This document shows positions 7,340 to 16,461 of a stretch of 64,000 bases of DNA, in pieces. The position numbers and the translations under genes are program-made. Every line of letters starts with the position of its first letter. The stretch's first letter is position 1. The notes under the pieces were generated by a model, which made no database searches, was not told the DNA's origin, and worked only from the letters and a program-made list of their open reading frames with translations. Origin of the DNA: Xanthomonas sp. DAR 80977 (GTDB lineage Bacteria; Pseudomonadota; Gammaproteobacteria; Xanthomonadales; Xanthomonadaceae); NCBI RefSeq assembly GCF_041240605.1, contig NZ_CP162487.1, forward strand, positions 124,001 to 188,000, given 5' to 3'.

Positions 7340-8932
7340 ATGCAAACCGATCCCCATTTCCTGATCCTGGCCGGCCTGCTGTGCGCCGTCATCGTGCTGT
7401 TGCTGGCGCAGCTGCTGCGGCGGACCGACCACACGGCGCTGGAGCAGGCCCTGCGCGAGGAATCGCGCAACGGCCGCGGCGAGTTGCGCGAGCAGCTCGA
7501 CAGCCTGGCGCGGCAGCAGGACGCGCGCAGCGAGGGCTTCGCCCGCCATCTCGCCGACCTGTCCACCCGCACCGACCAGCGCCTGGACCTGCTGCGCGAG
7601 GCCTTGACCGAGGACGCGCGCCGCGGCCGGGTCGAGGCCGGCGAGGCGCAGCAGCGCGTGGCCGAACTGCTGAACCAGCGCCTGGTCGAGATGCGCGGCC
7701 AGCTCGACGCGTTCGGCCAGCAGCAGGACGCGCGCATGCTGCATTTCGGCCAGCAGCAGAGCGAGCTGATCGCGCGCATCGACGCGCACCTGACCGCGCT
7801 GCGCGAGACCCTGGTCGAGGACGCGCGCAAGGCCCGCCTGGAAGGCGCCGAGTCGCAGCAGCGCTTCGCCGACACGCTCGGCCAGCGGCTCAACGAACTG
7901 ATCCAGCGCAACGAGCAGCGCATCGGCGAGATGCGCGGCACCCTGGAAGAGCGGCTGAAGGAACTGCAGGCCGACAACGCGGCCAAGCTCGAGCAGATGC
8001 GCGGCACCGTCGACGAGAAGCTGCAGACCACCCTCAACACGCGCCTGGACGCCTCGTTCAAGCTGGTCTCCGAGCGGCTCGAGCAGGTCCAGCGCGGGCT
8101 GGGCGAAATGCAGCAGCTGGCCACCGGCGTCGGCGATCTCAAGCGCGTGCTGAGCAACGTCAAGAACCGCGGCGGCTGGGGCGAGGTGCAGCTGGAGAAC
8201 ATCCTCGAGCAGACCCTGACCCAGGAACAGTACGCGCGCGGCGTGCGGGTGCGCCCGGAGCGCAACGAGGCGGTCGATTTCGCGGTGCGCCTGCCCGGCC
8301 GCGGCCACGAGGACACGCCGGTATGGCTGCCGATCGACGCCAAGTTCCCGCGCGAGGACTACGAGCGGCTGCTCGACGCGCAGGAGCAGGGCGACCCGGA
8401 GCTGGTGCTGGCCACGGGCGCGCAGCTGGAACGCGCGATCCGGGTGCAGGCCAAGTCGATCAGCGACAAGTACATCGCCCCGCCGCACACCACCGATTTC
8501 GCGGTGATGTTCCTGCCCACCGAGGGCCTGTACGCCGAAACCCTGCGCCGCCCCGGCCTGGCCGACCTGCTGCAGCGCGAGCACCGCATCGTCATCGCCG
8601 GCCCCACCACCGTCACCGCGCTGCTCAACAGCCTGCAGATGGGCTTCCGCACGCTGGCCATCGAGAAGCGCTCCAGCGAAGTGTGGGGCGTGCTGGCCGC
8701 GGTCAAGAGCGAGTTCGGCAAGTTCGCCGGGATCCTGGAAAAGGCCGAGAAGCAGATCGGCACCGTCGGCAAGAGCCTGGGCGATGCCAGCCGCAAGACC
8801 CGCACCATCGAGCGCCGCCTGCGCGGGGTGGAGACCCTGGCCGATGCGCAGTTCGCGCCACTGCTGGATCTCGAACTGCCCAGCGCCGATGCCGACGCGG
8901 ACGAGGATCCGGCACGCGACGAGCAGGAATAG
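7340..8932 (+). CDS. rmuC: DNA recombination protein RmuC
   Basis: A 530-residue RmuC protein, which limits inversions at short inverted repeats and has a PD-(D/E)XK-like fold. An N-terminal membrane helix (about residues 7-26) is followed by long coiled coils (30-265) rich in Gln, Arg and Glu. The RmuC domain (about 270-475) includes NRGGWGEVQLENILEQ, LPIDAKFPREDY and GLYAETLRRPGL, all family hallmarks. The acidic tail (DADADEDPARDEQE) is lineage-specific. It is divergent from the GST gene and has no close partner downstream. A genome this rich in inverted repeats may make its role more than incidental, which is inference. Confidence 0.93.
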   Translation: MQTDPHFLILAGLLCAVIVLLLAQLLRRTDHTALEQALREESRNGRGELREQLDSLARQQDARSEGFARHLADLSTRTDQRLDLLREALTEDARRGRVEAGEAQQRVAELLNQRLVEMRGQLDAFGQQQDARMLHFGQQQSELIARIDAHLTALRETLVEDARKARLEGAESQQRFADTLGQRLNELIQRNEQRIGEMRGTLEERLKELQADNAAKLEQMRGTVDEKLQTTLNTRLDASFKLVSERLEQVQRGLGEMQQLATGVGDLKRVLSNVKNRGGWGEVQLENILEQTLTQEQYARGVRVRPERNEAVDFAVRLPGRGHEDTPVWLPIDAKFPREDYERLLDAQEQGDPELVLATGAQLERAIRVQAKSISDKYIAPPHTTDFAVMFLPTEGLYAETLRRPGLADLLQREHRIVIAGPTTVTALLNSLQMGFRTLAIEKRSSEVWGVLAAVKSEFGKFAGILEKAEKQIGTVGKSLGDASRKTRTIERRLRGVETLADAQFAPLLDLELPSADADADEDPARDEQE

Positions 8933-9155
8933 GCGGTATCGGGCACGCCACGCACCTCGCCGCGCGGCGCGGCGCGTGGCGCAGCGGCTGGCCGATGTGC
9001 CGCGCGCGCTGCTTCGAGTTGCCCATCGCCGATACCGGCGACGAGATCTCACGCGCCAGAACAAGGACGCGGCGCTATCGCGCCCGCCGATGCACCCGCT
9101 CGCCACAGGCGCATTGCGATACTGCGCGCCGAAACCTGGCCGAATGGAGACGCCG

Positions 9156-9545
9156 ATGTCGATGCGATGGTGCATGCCCCTGTTGTCCTGCCTGTTGCTG
9201 GCTGCCTGCAGTAGCGGTCCAAGCCCGCAGGCGACCCCCGCGGCATCCGCGCCACAGGCGGGCGGCGATGGCGCCGCTGCGGCCGACGCCGCGGCGTGCA
9301 CGGCACAGGGCGGCAGCCTGCGCCCGCTCGGCCGGCGCGGACTGCTCAAGTGCGTGATCCCGTTCGCCGATGCCGGCAAGACGTGCAGCGACAAGAGCCA
9401 GTGCCGCGGCGACTGCCTGGCGGTCACGCCGGTGCCTACCGGCGCCGCCGCGCAGGGCGTATGCCAGCGCGACATCAGCGAGAACTACGGCTGCCGGCAG
9501 GCCGTGCAAGGCGGCGTGGGCAGATCGCAGGTCTGCATCGACTGA
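9156..9545 (+). CDS. Cys-rich lipoprotein
   Basis: A 129-residue predicted lipoprotein. The N-terminus (MSMRWCMPLLSCLLLAAC) has a short signal with lipobox LAAC, then a Ser/Pro/Ala linker of about 30 residues. The mature domain has about six cysteines in spaced pairs (C-T-A-Q-G, C-S-D-K-S-Q-C-R-G-D-C, C-Q-R, C-R-Q, VCID end), suggesting a small disulfide-rich fold. ggaga sits 5 bases before the chosen ATG; the ATG 12 bases upstream has no such site. I do not recognise the family. It is flanked by about 220 bases of apparently non-coding DNA on each side. Confidence 0.75.
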   Translation: MSMRWCMPLLSCLLLAACSSGPSPQATPAASAPQAGGDGAAAADAAACTAQGGSLRPLGRRGLLKCVIPFADAGKTCSDKSQCRGDCLAVTPVPTGAAAQGVCQRDISENYGCRQAVQGGVGRSQVCID

Positions 9546-9785
9546 GGGCGCGCGCTCCAGCGCCGAGCGGGGCGCGCTGGGTCTGCCATCACCAACCCGC
9601 AGGCCGCTCCTGAGCGCGCGGGGCAGCGTCATGACTCCGGCGTGGACGCATGCGCGCTCCTGCCCCGTGCACGGACAGGAGCGGCGCGGTTTGCCCGGAT
9701 GAAGCACGCGCCCAGGTCGCGGCGCGATAGCCGCTGTGCGGCCAGGCGCCTATGCTTGCGCTCCATCTTGTTGCAGGAGCCGCAC

Positions 9786-10328
9786 GTGAGCCAATCGATC
9801 TACGACATCCCGTTGACCACCATCGACGGCCAGCCCGCTTTGCTGGCCACGCATCGCGGCAAGGTGCTGCTGGTCGTCAACGTCGCCTCCAAGTGCGGCC
9901 TGACCAAGCAGTACGAAGGGCTGGAAGCGCTGTACCGCGAAAAGCACGCCGCCGGGCTGGACGTGCTCGGTTTCCCGGCCAACGACTTCAAGGGCCAGGA
10001 GCCGGGCAGCGAGGCGGAGATCCAGCAGTTCTGCCAGCTCACCTACGACGTGACCTTCCCGATGTTCGCCAAGATCGCGGTCACCGGCGAGGCCACGCAT
10101 CCGCTGTACCGCGCGCTGATCCAGGCGCAGCCGCACACCGAGGGTGAAGGCCCGATGCGCGAGAAGCTGGTCGGCTATGGCATCGAGCCCAATCCGGCGC
10201 CGGGCGTGCTGTGGAACTTCGAGAAGTTCCTGGTCGGCCGCGACGGCCAGGTGCTGGGCCGCTTCGCCCCGGACGTGACCGCCGAGGACCCGCGCCTGCG
10301 CACGGCGCTCGAGGCGGCGCTGGCGTAA
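9786..10328 (+). CDS. Glutathione peroxidase (Cys type)
   Basis: A 180-residue thiol peroxidase of the glutathione-peroxidase family, which reduces H2O2 and organic hydroperoxides. Catalytic Cys37 lies in NVASKCGLT, the resolving Gln71 in GFPANDFKGQEPGS, and the Trp-Asn pair in VLWNFEKFLV, so the active-site tetrad is present. It starts with GTG after a caggag site. There is no signal peptide, so it is cytosolic. In this family thioredoxin rather than glutathione is often the reductant. The second Cys (near residue 83, QQFC) may be the resolving cysteine. Confidence 0.92.
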   Translation: MSQSIYDIPLTTIDGQPALLATHRGKVLLVVNVASKCGLTKQYEGLEALYREKHAAGLDVLGFPANDFKGQEPGSEAEIQQFCQLTYDVTFPMFAKIAVTGEATHPLYRALIQAQPHTEGEGPMREKLVGYGIEPNPAPGVLWNFEKFLVGRDGQVLGRFAPDVTAEDPRLRTALEAALA

Positions 10329-10381
10329 ACGGCTTGCGGCGTTCGCTGCCGCAAGGCGATGCCTGTGCTATCCGGATGCAT

Positions 10382-10480
10382 ATAGGAGTGGCTTCGGTGG
10401 CCGCTGCCCATGCGTCCTGACGGATCGCCGAAAGCTTTGGAAATCCCCGCTCCGTTCGTCGCGGCCGAAGCCGCTCCTAC
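10382..10480. repeat. REP pair in inverted orientation
   Basis: A degenerate copy of the gtaggagcggcttcagccgc element (ataggagtggcttcggtggc, from 10382) faces an almost perfect copy on the opposite strand (gtcgcggccgaagccgctcc, 10458-10480). Such inverted pairs are the usual form of REP sequences in this lineage. It lies about 55 bases after the peroxidase gene. Confidence 0.85.
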
Positions 10481-10549
10481 AGTGGGGACGCAGTTGGCTC
10501 GTTGAGTTGCGGTTGCGTGCAGTCCGCTACGCCGCCGTCGCCTTCGTTA

Positions 10550-11360
10550 TTGCTTTGGCTTTGGCTTTGGTTTTGGCTTTGGCTTTGGCTGTCGCTTTTG
10601 ACTTGCCGGGTTCCCTTCCGCAGCGGCGGCCATGGCGGGGAAAAACCCCGAAGGGGCGGCGCACATGGATGTGCGCCGTTCGCGGCAGGGGCAGGATGCC
10701 CCTTCCGCGAATCCCCGTCATGGACGCGGACCCGGAGCGCGCAGCGCGGAGGGCGCAAGGCAGGGCGCGCTTTCTTTTGGTTACTTTTCTTTGCGCGAGC
10801 AAAGAAAAGTGACTCGCCGCAAGGCGAAAGCGTTTGCCTTGGTTCTGGCATTGAGATCTTGAAGCTTTGAAGCAAGAGCAACAGCTTCCGCTGGCGCGGG
10901 TCACTTTTCTTTGCTTGTGCAAAGAAAAGTAACCAAAAGAAAGCACACCCCGCAGCGCGCCCTCCGCGCTGCGCGCTCCGGGTCCGCAGCCCCGACGGGC
11001 ATTTTTCGATGGCACTTGTCCGCTACGCGGCCAAGCCCGGGGCAAGCGCCTCGCGGCGCTTGCCCGTTCGCCGGGGCGAAGCAGTGCTTCGCCTTTATCC
11101 GGCTCACCCATGTGCCAGCGAAAAACGACGCGCATCCTGCGCGTCGCCCTTCGGGTATTCGCCCGCCGGGGCTGCCGCGCCGAGGGGACCCGGTAGATCA
11201 AAAGCAAAGCAACAGCACAAGCACAGCAGAAGCACAGCAGGAGCACAGCAGGAGCACAGCAGGAGCACAGCAGGAGCACAGCAGGAGCAACAGCAGGAGC
11301 AACAGCAGGAGCAACAGCAGGAGCACAGCAGGAGCAACGGCAACAGCAACAGCAACAGCA
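10550..11360. repeat. Composite inverted-repeat element bounded by two VNTRs
   Basis: Two related GC-rich blocks face each other. The innermost parts are palindromes acttttctttgc...gcaaagaaaagt at 10783-10810 and 10903-10930. Outward from them lie matching blocks cggagcgcgcagcgcggagg (left) and its complement (right). Further out are a ccgaaggg...gcgc hairpin and a cgggttccc / gggacccgg pair. The outer ends are tandem repeats: hexamer ggcttt (10552-10590) on the left, and a 12-base unit agcaggagcaca with aacagc variants (11218-11360) on the right. The whole fills the gap between the peroxidase gene and the mla operon. No convincing protein is encoded. Confidence 0.75.
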
Positions 11361-11479
11361 GGGTCCAACGGGGCGGGGCATCCGTCGCGGCCATCGCGTG
11401 CTGCGCTACGTGGCGTGCCCCAGCAACGCTTGGGACGCGATGCGCCTACCTTGGCGGTGGCAGGAAAAATCCAGCCACA

Positions 11480-11504
11480 AAAAAACCCGGCCGCAGCCGG
11501 GTTT
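11480..11504 (-). terminator. Rho-independent terminator of the mla operon
   Basis: On the minus strand aaacccggc pairs with gccgggttt around a 4-base loop and is followed by a run of seven T. It lies 28 bases after the mlaA stop and is one of the clearest intrinsic terminators in the window. Confidence 0.9.
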
Positions 11505-11531
11505 CTTCAGCGTCGCCCGAACCAGCGCGAC

Positions 11532-12608
11532 TCAGCGGCTGCCGCCGCGCCACTCCGGGATCGGCATCGCGTCCACCGGCACGGTCGGGTTGGTCTCTTC
11601 CTCGCGCAGATAGTCGGGCAGGTCGTTGTCCTGGCGCTTGTTGTGGCTGCGCAGGTCGCCTTCGATCTGGTAGCTGCGGCGCTGCATCCACGCATCGCGG
11701 GTCAGCTGGTACTCGTCCGGCGCTTCGTCGCGCAGGCTGTCCAGCGACAGCAGCTGCGCGCGCGTGTCCACCAGCTGCAGGCCCTGCAGGCCGATGCGCA
11801 CGGTGTCCTCCTCGATCTGCCGCAGCGGCGACAGCGGCGCGTCGCCGGCCAGGCCGAACACGTCGCGTACCGTGCGCGGCCCGAACAGCGGCAGCTCCAC
11901 GTAGCGCGAACGGCGCCAGCCCCAGGCGCCGAGCGTCTGGCCGAAGTCCTCGCTGCGCCGCGGCAGCTTGGCGTCGCTGGCCGGGTCGAAGATGCCGGCG
12001 ATGCCCAGCGTGCTGTTCATCAGGAACCGGCCCAGGGTCTGCCCGGCCTGCAGCGGACGGCCCTGCAGCAACTGGTTGACCATGGTCAGCGGCGAGCTGA
12101 GGTTGTCGAAGAAGTTGGTCACGCCCAGCCGCACCGGCCGCGGCACCACGTTGACGTAGGCGCGCGCCAGCGGCCGCGCCACGGTGCGGTCGACCACGTT
12201 GTTGAACTTGTGCACCTTGCGGTTGAACTTCTCCCACGGGTCGTAGCTCTGCGGCACGGCGACGCCGGCCGGCAGCGTCGCATCGGCGACCGGGTTGTAC
12301 GGGTCGCTGCCGTACAGCGCGGCGTAGTCGTCTTCGGCGGCGGTCGCCGCGCCGCCGGTCGGCGGCACGCTCGCCGGTGCGGCCATCGCGTCGCCGGCGA
12401 CCGGTGCGGCCGACGGCGGCGCCTGCGTCTCGGCGGCCGGCGACGCATCCATGGTGGTGCCTGCGCCGCCGTCGGCAACCGCCGCGTCGGCGGGCGTCGC
12501 CGGCGCAGCGGTCGCGGCCGGCGGCGGCGGGGGGCGCTTGGGGGTGCCGGCGCAGGCGCCCAGGGCGGCGGCCAGGGCCAGGGAAGTGAGGATACGCAGC
12601 ACGTTCAT
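11532..12608 (-). CDS. mlaA: MlaA (VacJ) outer-membrane lipoprotein
   Basis: A 358-residue lipoprotein that removes mislocalised phospholipids from the outer leaflet of the outer membrane and passes them to MlaC. The lipobox is ALGAC near residues 15-19. A long Pro/Ala-rich linker (about 20-95) follows, longer than in E. coli. The MlaA domain (about 118-310) contains DPWEKFNRKVHKFN, FFDNLSSPLTMVNQLLQG and STLGIAGIFDPAS. It is the last gene of the mla operon, 4 bases after mlaB and before an intrinsic terminator. In E. coli mlaA is unlinked from mlaFEDCB, so here the whole pathway is one transcript. Confidence 0.95.
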   Translation of the reverse strand: MNVLRILTSLALAAALGACAGTPKRPPPPPAATAAPATPADAAVADGGAGTTMDASPAAETQAPPSAAPVAGDAMAAPASVPPTGGAATAAEDDYAALYGSDPYNPVADATLPAGVAVPQSYDPWEKFNRKVHKFNNVVDRTVARPLARAYVNVVPRPVRLGVTNFFDNLSSPLTMVNQLLQGRPLQAGQTLGRFLMNSTLGIAGIFDPASDAKLPRRSEDFGQTLGAWGWRRSRYVELPLFGPRTVRDVFGLAGDAPLSPLRQIEEDTVRIGLQGLQLVDTRAQLLSLDSLRDEAPDEYQLTRDAWMQRRSYQIEGDLRSHNKRQDNDLPDYLREEETNPTVPVDAMPIPEWRGGSR

Positions 12609-12612
12609 GGGG

Positions 12613-12927
12613 TCAGCTCGCCGCCGGGGGAGATTGGAAATCCAGGGTCGGCGCCAGCCGGTAGGCGGCGCTCAATTCGGTCAGGCCGGCCGGGGCGCCA
12701 TGGATGGCGACCTCGGCCTGGCCTTGCGCACGCAGGCGTGCGGCCAGTTCGGCGAGCAGCGCCAGGCCGGCGCTGTCCACCTGCGCCACCTCGCGCAGGT
12801 CCAGCGCACGCGCGCCGGCCAGCAGCGGCAGCGCCGCCGGCCACAGCGCGGTGGCCGCGGCGCGGTCGAGCACGCCGCTCAGCGCGAGCGTGTCGCCGTC
12901 GCGGCGCAGGCGCGGCTCACTTGCCAC
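12613..12927 (-). CDS. mlaB: MlaB-like STAS domain protein
   Basis: A 104-residue STAS-domain protein, the cytoplasmic accessory subunit of the MlaFEDB ABC transporter, which binds and stabilises the ATPase MlaF. The pattern ALDLREVAQVDSAGLALLAEL (split at VDSAG) is the STAS core with the conserved Asp-Ser. It starts with GTG inside the end of mlaC (11-base overlap). Its size is normal for the family. Confidence 0.9.
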   Translation of the reverse strand: MASEPRLRRDGDTLALSGVLDRAAATALWPAALPLLAGARALDLREVAQVDSAGLALLAELAARLRAQGQAEVAIHGAPAGLTELSAAYRLAPTLDFQSPPAAS

Positions 12928-13582
12928 TGTTGCTCGCCGGTGCCACCTGCAGCGCGCCGTTGCGCAGATCGGCCGCGACCTGCGGGATCGACTTGGTGCG
13001 CAGCGGCGTGTCGAACTGGTTGCGAAAGGTCTGCACGTAGGACACGCCTTCCACCATCACGTCGAAGATCTTCCAGCTGCCGCCGGTGTTGCGCACCAGG
13101 TAGTCGACCGGGATCGGGTCGCCGCCGCTGCGCAGCAGTTCGGTGGAGACCTTGGCGCCGCGGCCGCCCGGCAGCGGGGTTTCCGACTTCACCCGCACCT
13201 GCGGCTTGCCTTCGAAGGTCAGCAGCGAGGTGCCGTAGCGCTGCATCAGGTTGTCGGCCATCGCATCGGCGAACAGCTTGACGTCGGCGTCGGAGGCGCC
13301 GCGGCCGTGCACGCCGAGCACCAGGCGCGCGGCGTAGTCGCGGTCGAAGGACTTGTCCATCTCGCTGTTGATGAATTGCTTGAGCGCGGCGTTGTTGCTC
13401 TTGAACTCGGCGCGGCGCTGTTCCAGCGTGGTCAGGATGCGGGTGCTGTTGTCGAGCACGACCTTGCTGGCCGACCCCTGCTGGGCGGCGGCAGCGGCCG
13501 GTGCGGCCTGGGCCAGCGCGGCGGTGGGGGCGGCGACGGCCAGGGCGGCGGCGAGAGCGGCGGAAAGCAGTGTGTTGGTCAT
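12917..13582 (-). CDS. mlaC: MlaC periplasmic phospholipid-binding protein
   Basis: A 221-residue periplasmic shuttle that carries phospholipid between MlaA at the outer membrane and MlaFEDB at the inner membrane. It has a clear signal peptide (MTNTLLSAALAAALAVAAP...ALAQA) and then the Tol_Tol_Ttg2/MlaC domain, with RRAEFKSNNAALKQFIN, YAARLVLG and the later VDYLVRNTGGSWKIFDV and GVSYVQTFRNQF stretches typical of the family. Its start overlaps the mlaD stop as ATGA. Confidence 0.94.
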   Translation of the reverse strand: MTNTLLSAALAAALAVAAPTAALAQAAPAAAAAQQGSASKVVLDNSTRILTTLEQRRAEFKSNNAALKQFINSEMDKSFDRDYAARLVLGVHGRGASDADVKLFADAMADNLMQRYGTSLLTFEGKPQVRVKSETPLPGGRGAKVSTELLRSGGDPIPVDYLVRNTGGSWKIFDVMVEGVSYVQTFRNQFDTPLRTKSIPQVAADLRNGALQVAPASNSGK

Positions 13583-14127
13583 GGCTTGGGTTCCGTTTCC
13601 GTAGAGGGAGTGGCGGTGTTCGCGGAGGATGCGGCAGCGGGCGTCGCGCCGGCGTTACCGCCGCTGCCGCTGCCGCCGCCGAACATGTACTTGCCGACCA
13701 GCTGGATCAGGTCCACCGCCGGCTGGGTGAAGGCGATCTCCTGGCCGGGCTTGAGCGTGTCCGGGTCGCCGCCGGGCTGCAGGCCGACGTAGCTTTCGCC
13801 GAGCAGGCCGCTGGTCAGGATGCCGGCCGAGGTGTCCGCCGGCAGGTCCTTGTAGCGGTCGTCGATGGCCAGGGTCACCACCGAGTCGAACTTGGCCGGA
13901 TCCAGCTCGATCTTCGCCACCTGGCCGATGATCACCCCGCCGATCTTCACCGGCGCCTGCTGGCGCAGCTGGCCGATCTGCGAGAAGCGGGCGGTGAGCT
14001 CGTAGCGCCCGCCGCCGAAGCCCCACTGGCGGTTGGTGGAGGCGAGCGCCAGCACCAGCAGCGAGGCCAGGCCCAGCAGCAGGAAAGCGCCGACGGCGAA
14101 CTCGAGACGGGGACCGCGGATAGCCAT
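13579..14127 (-). CDS. mlaD: MlaD, MCE-domain subunit
   Basis: A 182-residue membrane-anchored MCE protein that forms the hexameric periplasmic ring of the Mla transporter. One N-terminal helix (EFAVGAFLLLGLASLLVLAL) is followed by the MCE domain, with YELTARFSQIGQLRQQAPVK, IGGVIIGQVAKIELDP and GLLGESYVGLQPGG. The Ser/Gly/Ala-rich tail is low complexity. I chose the ATG at 14127 (MAIRGPRLEF), the usual start in this family; an in-frame ATG at 14151 is possible. Confidence 0.92.
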   Translation of the reverse strand: MAIRGPRLEFAVGAFLLLGLASLLVLALASTNRQWGFGGGRYELTARFSQIGQLRQQAPVKIGGVIIGQVAKIELDPAKFDSVVTLAIDDRYKDLPADTSAGILTSGLLGESYVGLQPGGDPDTLKPGQEIAFTQPAVDLIQLVGKYMFGGGSGSGGNAGATPAAASSANTATPSTETEPKP

Positions 14128-14230
14128 AACGTGTCTACCTTGTTGATTCATCTGGGCCGCGGCGACAGTGCCGCGGCCGGTGTGGCGGGAGCTCCCCGCC
14201 GGCGACGGCGGGGTTTGGCGCGCGGTTCCC

Positions 14231-14980
14231 TTACTGGAACAGCAGCGCCGACAGCACGAAATTGAACATCAGCACCAGCAGCGAGGCGTTCACCACCGCG
14301 CGCGTGGTGGCCACCGAGGTGCCCTCGATGGTCGGCTCGGCGTGGAAGCCGACGTACGAGGCGACCAGCGCCGCGGTACCGCCGAACACCGCCGACTTCA
14401 GCATCGCCACGCCGAAGTCGTCCCAGAAATCCACGCTGCTCGACAGCGCCGACCAGAACGTGCCGCGGTCCAGGCCGAGCACGTGCACCGCCTCGAAGTA
14501 GCTGGCGCTGATCGCCAGCGAGCAGAAGATGCCGGTCAGCAGCGGCACGGTCAGCACCGCCGCCCAGAAGCGCGGCGCCACCGCCTTGGCCACCGGGTCG
14601 ATCGCCATCAGCTCCAGCGCCTTGATCTGGTCGGTGGCGCGCATCAGCCCCAGCTCGGCGGCGATCGAGCTGCCGGCGCGGCCGATGAACAGCAGCGCGG
14701 TCAGCACCGGCGCCAGTTCGCGGTACAGCGACAGCCCCAGCAGCGTGGACAGCGCATCGGAGGCGCCATAGGTCTGCAGCGTGCGGTAGCCCTGCAGGGT
14801 CAGCACCAGGCCGACGAAGGCGCCGCCGACGGCGATGATCGGCAGCGAGCGCGCGCCGATCTTGTAGATCTCGCGGACCAGTTCGGCCAGGAAATCGCGG
14901 GTCGGCAGCGAACCGCGCAGCACCGTGACCGAGAACAGCCCGGCGCGGCCGAGCGAGCGGATCGATTCGGCGAAGGCCAT
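14231..14980 (-). CDS. mlaE: MlaE, permease subunit
   Basis: A 249-residue integral membrane permease of the phospholipid ABC transporter. It has five or six helices and the conserved ALLFIGRAGSSIAAELGLM and ALELMAIDPVAKAVAPRFWA segments, the EQ-loop-like coupling region for MlaF. Its start shares one base with the mlaF stop (TGATG). A gap of about 100 bases separates it from mlaD. Confidence 0.95.
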   Translation of the reverse strand: MAFAESIRSLGRAGLFSVTVLRGSLPTRDFLAELVREIYKIGARSLPIIAVGGAFVGLVLTLQGYRTLQTYGASDALSTLLGLSLYRELAPVLTALLFIGRAGSSIAAELGLMRATDQIKALELMAIDPVAKAVAPRFWAAVLTVPLLTGIFCSLAISASYFEAVHVLGLDRGTFWSALSSSVDFWDDFGVAMLKSAVFGGTAALVASYVGFHAEPTIEGTSVATTRAVVNASLLVLMFNFVLSALLFQ

Positions 14981-15771
14981 CAGGCGGCACTCCGCGCGCG
15001 CGGCGGCGCATCGAACGGGATCGGGCCGTCCGGGCGGCCGTGCAGGAACTGCTGCAGCAGCGGATCGGCGCTGGCCTGCAGCGCGTCCGGGGTGCCGGCG
15101 AAGACCACTCCGCCGTTGGCGATGGCCACCGCCTGGTCGCAGATCGGCAGGGTCTCGTGGACGTGGTGGCTGACGATGATGCTGGTCAGGCCGAGGGTGT
15201 CGTTGAGGCGCTGGATCAGGCTCATGATCACCCCGGAGGCGATCGGGTCCAGCCCGGTCAGCGGTTCGTCGTAGATCATCAGCGGCGGGTCCAGGGCCAG
15301 TGCGCGGGCCAGCGCCACGCGCCGCGCCATGCCGCCGGACAGCTCGCGCGGCCAGGCGTCGGCGGCGGCGAGCAGGCCCACCGCGTGCAGCTTCAGCGCC
15401 ACCAGCCGTTGCAGCACCGGCTCGGGCAGGCGGGTGTGGGCGCGCAGCGGCAGCGCCACGTTCTCGGCCACGCTCAGGTCGGTGAGCAGGCCGTTGCCCT
15501 GCAGCAGCACCCCGATGCTCTTGCGCGTCTCGCGCAGCGCGCGGCTGCCGCGCGGCAGCGGCTGGCCGAACACCTCGACCGTGCCCGCGACCGGGACCAG
15601 CTCGCCGGTCAGCGCCGCCAGCAGGGTCGACTTGCCGCTGCCGGACGGGCCGAGCACGGCGGTGATGCTGCCGCGCGGCACCGACAGCGAGACGTCGCGC
15701 AGGATCGCGCGGCCGCCACGGTCGATGCGCACGCCCGACAGCTGCACCAAGTTGGATTCGGAAGACGCCAT
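14980..15771 (-). CDS. mlaF: MlaF, ATPase subunit
   Basis: A 263-residue ABC ATPase that powers phospholipid transport. It shows Walker A GPSGSGKST, Q-loop GVLLQGNGLL, signature ELSGGMARR, Walker B LMIYDEPLTGLDP and the switch His in IIVSHHVHET. It is the first gene of mlaFEDCBA. No clear sigma-70 promoter was identified upstream. Confidence 0.95.
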   Translation of the reverse strand: MASSESNLVQLSGVRIDRGGRAILRDVSLSVPRGSITAVLGPSGSGKSTLLAALTGELVPVAGTVEVFGQPLPRGSRALRETRKSIGVLLQGNGLLTDLSVAENVALPLRAHTRLPEPVLQRLVALKLHAVGLLAAADAWPRELSGGMARRVALARALALDPPLMIYDEPLTGLDPIASGVIMSLIQRLNDTLGLTSIIVSHHVHETLPICDQAVAIANGGVVFAGTPDALQASADPLLQQFLHGRPDGPIPFDAPPRARSAA

Positions 15772-16173
15772 CGCGGCCTTTAACGGAAAATCAACACAGG
15801 ATTGAACCAGTCCGCTGAACTTAACCGAACTGGGCCGTGCAGTATTGTCGCATCGGTCGAGCCCGCGTGCGCATGGTCCTGGGATGCCGTACATGCAACA
15901 GCGTGTATTGGACCCGGGGCTGGCCGGCTTCCTGGTTCGGGTGACCGGCCGCCGGCCCTGCTCCAGCGGCTGTGCCCGCAGGCCGGACGCTCCTCCTTCG
16001 CGGCACGGCCGCGCGGCCGTTGCCGCCGCCGCCGCGCGCGGTCCCGCGCCGACCGGGCGGGGCGGGACCGCCGAACCGCCGGATCCGCGTGGCGCTGCGG
16101 TGCCGGCCTTGAATGCGGTGCCGGGTCACGCCACGATGCACGGCGGCGATGGCGCCGTGACAGGGAGTCATAG
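15772..16173. other. Divergent intergenic region, mla operon / DUF6916 gene
   Basis: A 402-base stretch without a gene. The mla-proximal 80 bases are relatively AT-rich (ttaacggaaaatcaacacag) and should hold the mla promoter. The rest is GC-rich and does not encode a convincing protein on either strand. A modest promoter-like stretch gtattgtcg lies near 15842. Confidence 0.4.
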
Positions 16174-16461
16174 ATGGAATTGTTGACGTTGGAACACTTC
16201 GCCGGAAGCGTGAACGAGACCTTCGCCGCGGAGTTGAACGAGGGCGAGATCTCCTTCGTGCTGGTCGAGGCGCGGCCATTGCCGGCCAAATCCGCCGCGC
16301 TGCGCGCGCCGTTCTCGCTGCTGTTCCGCAATACCTCCTCGTTCCTGTTCCCGCAGCAGACCTACCGGATGCGGCACGCGCGGCTGGGCGAACTGGGCAT
16401 CTTCCTGGTGCCGGTGGCGCGCGAGCGCGACGGCTTCCTGTACCAGGCGATCTTCAGCTGA
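16174..16461 (+). CDS. DUF6916 family protein
   Basis: A 95-residue protein with MELLTLEHFAGSVNETFAAEL at its start (split here only for description), a central LLFRNTSSFLFPQQTYRM and the end LGIFLVPVARERDGFLYQAIF. I recognise this as the DUF6916 family, small proteins often found beside microcystin-dependent (tail-collar) proteins, as here. There is no signal peptide. Its last bases overlap the convergent GNAT gene by 8. A chaperone or accessory role for the tail-like proteins is a guess. Confidence 0.7.
   Translation: MELLTLEHFAGSVNETFAAELNEGEISFVLVEARPLPAKSAALRAPFSLLFRNTSSFLFPQQTYRMRHARLGELGIFLVPVARERDGFLYQAIFS

Noticed and set aside
6569..9475. A 968-codon minus-strand frame ending as the GST
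   Set aside because: Only the last 207 codons are real (GST). The rest is antisense of rmuC and of the lipoprotein.
11218..11360. Tandem repeat considered as a CRISPR array
   Set aside because: The units are 12 bases and contiguous, without unique spacers, and no cas genes are near.
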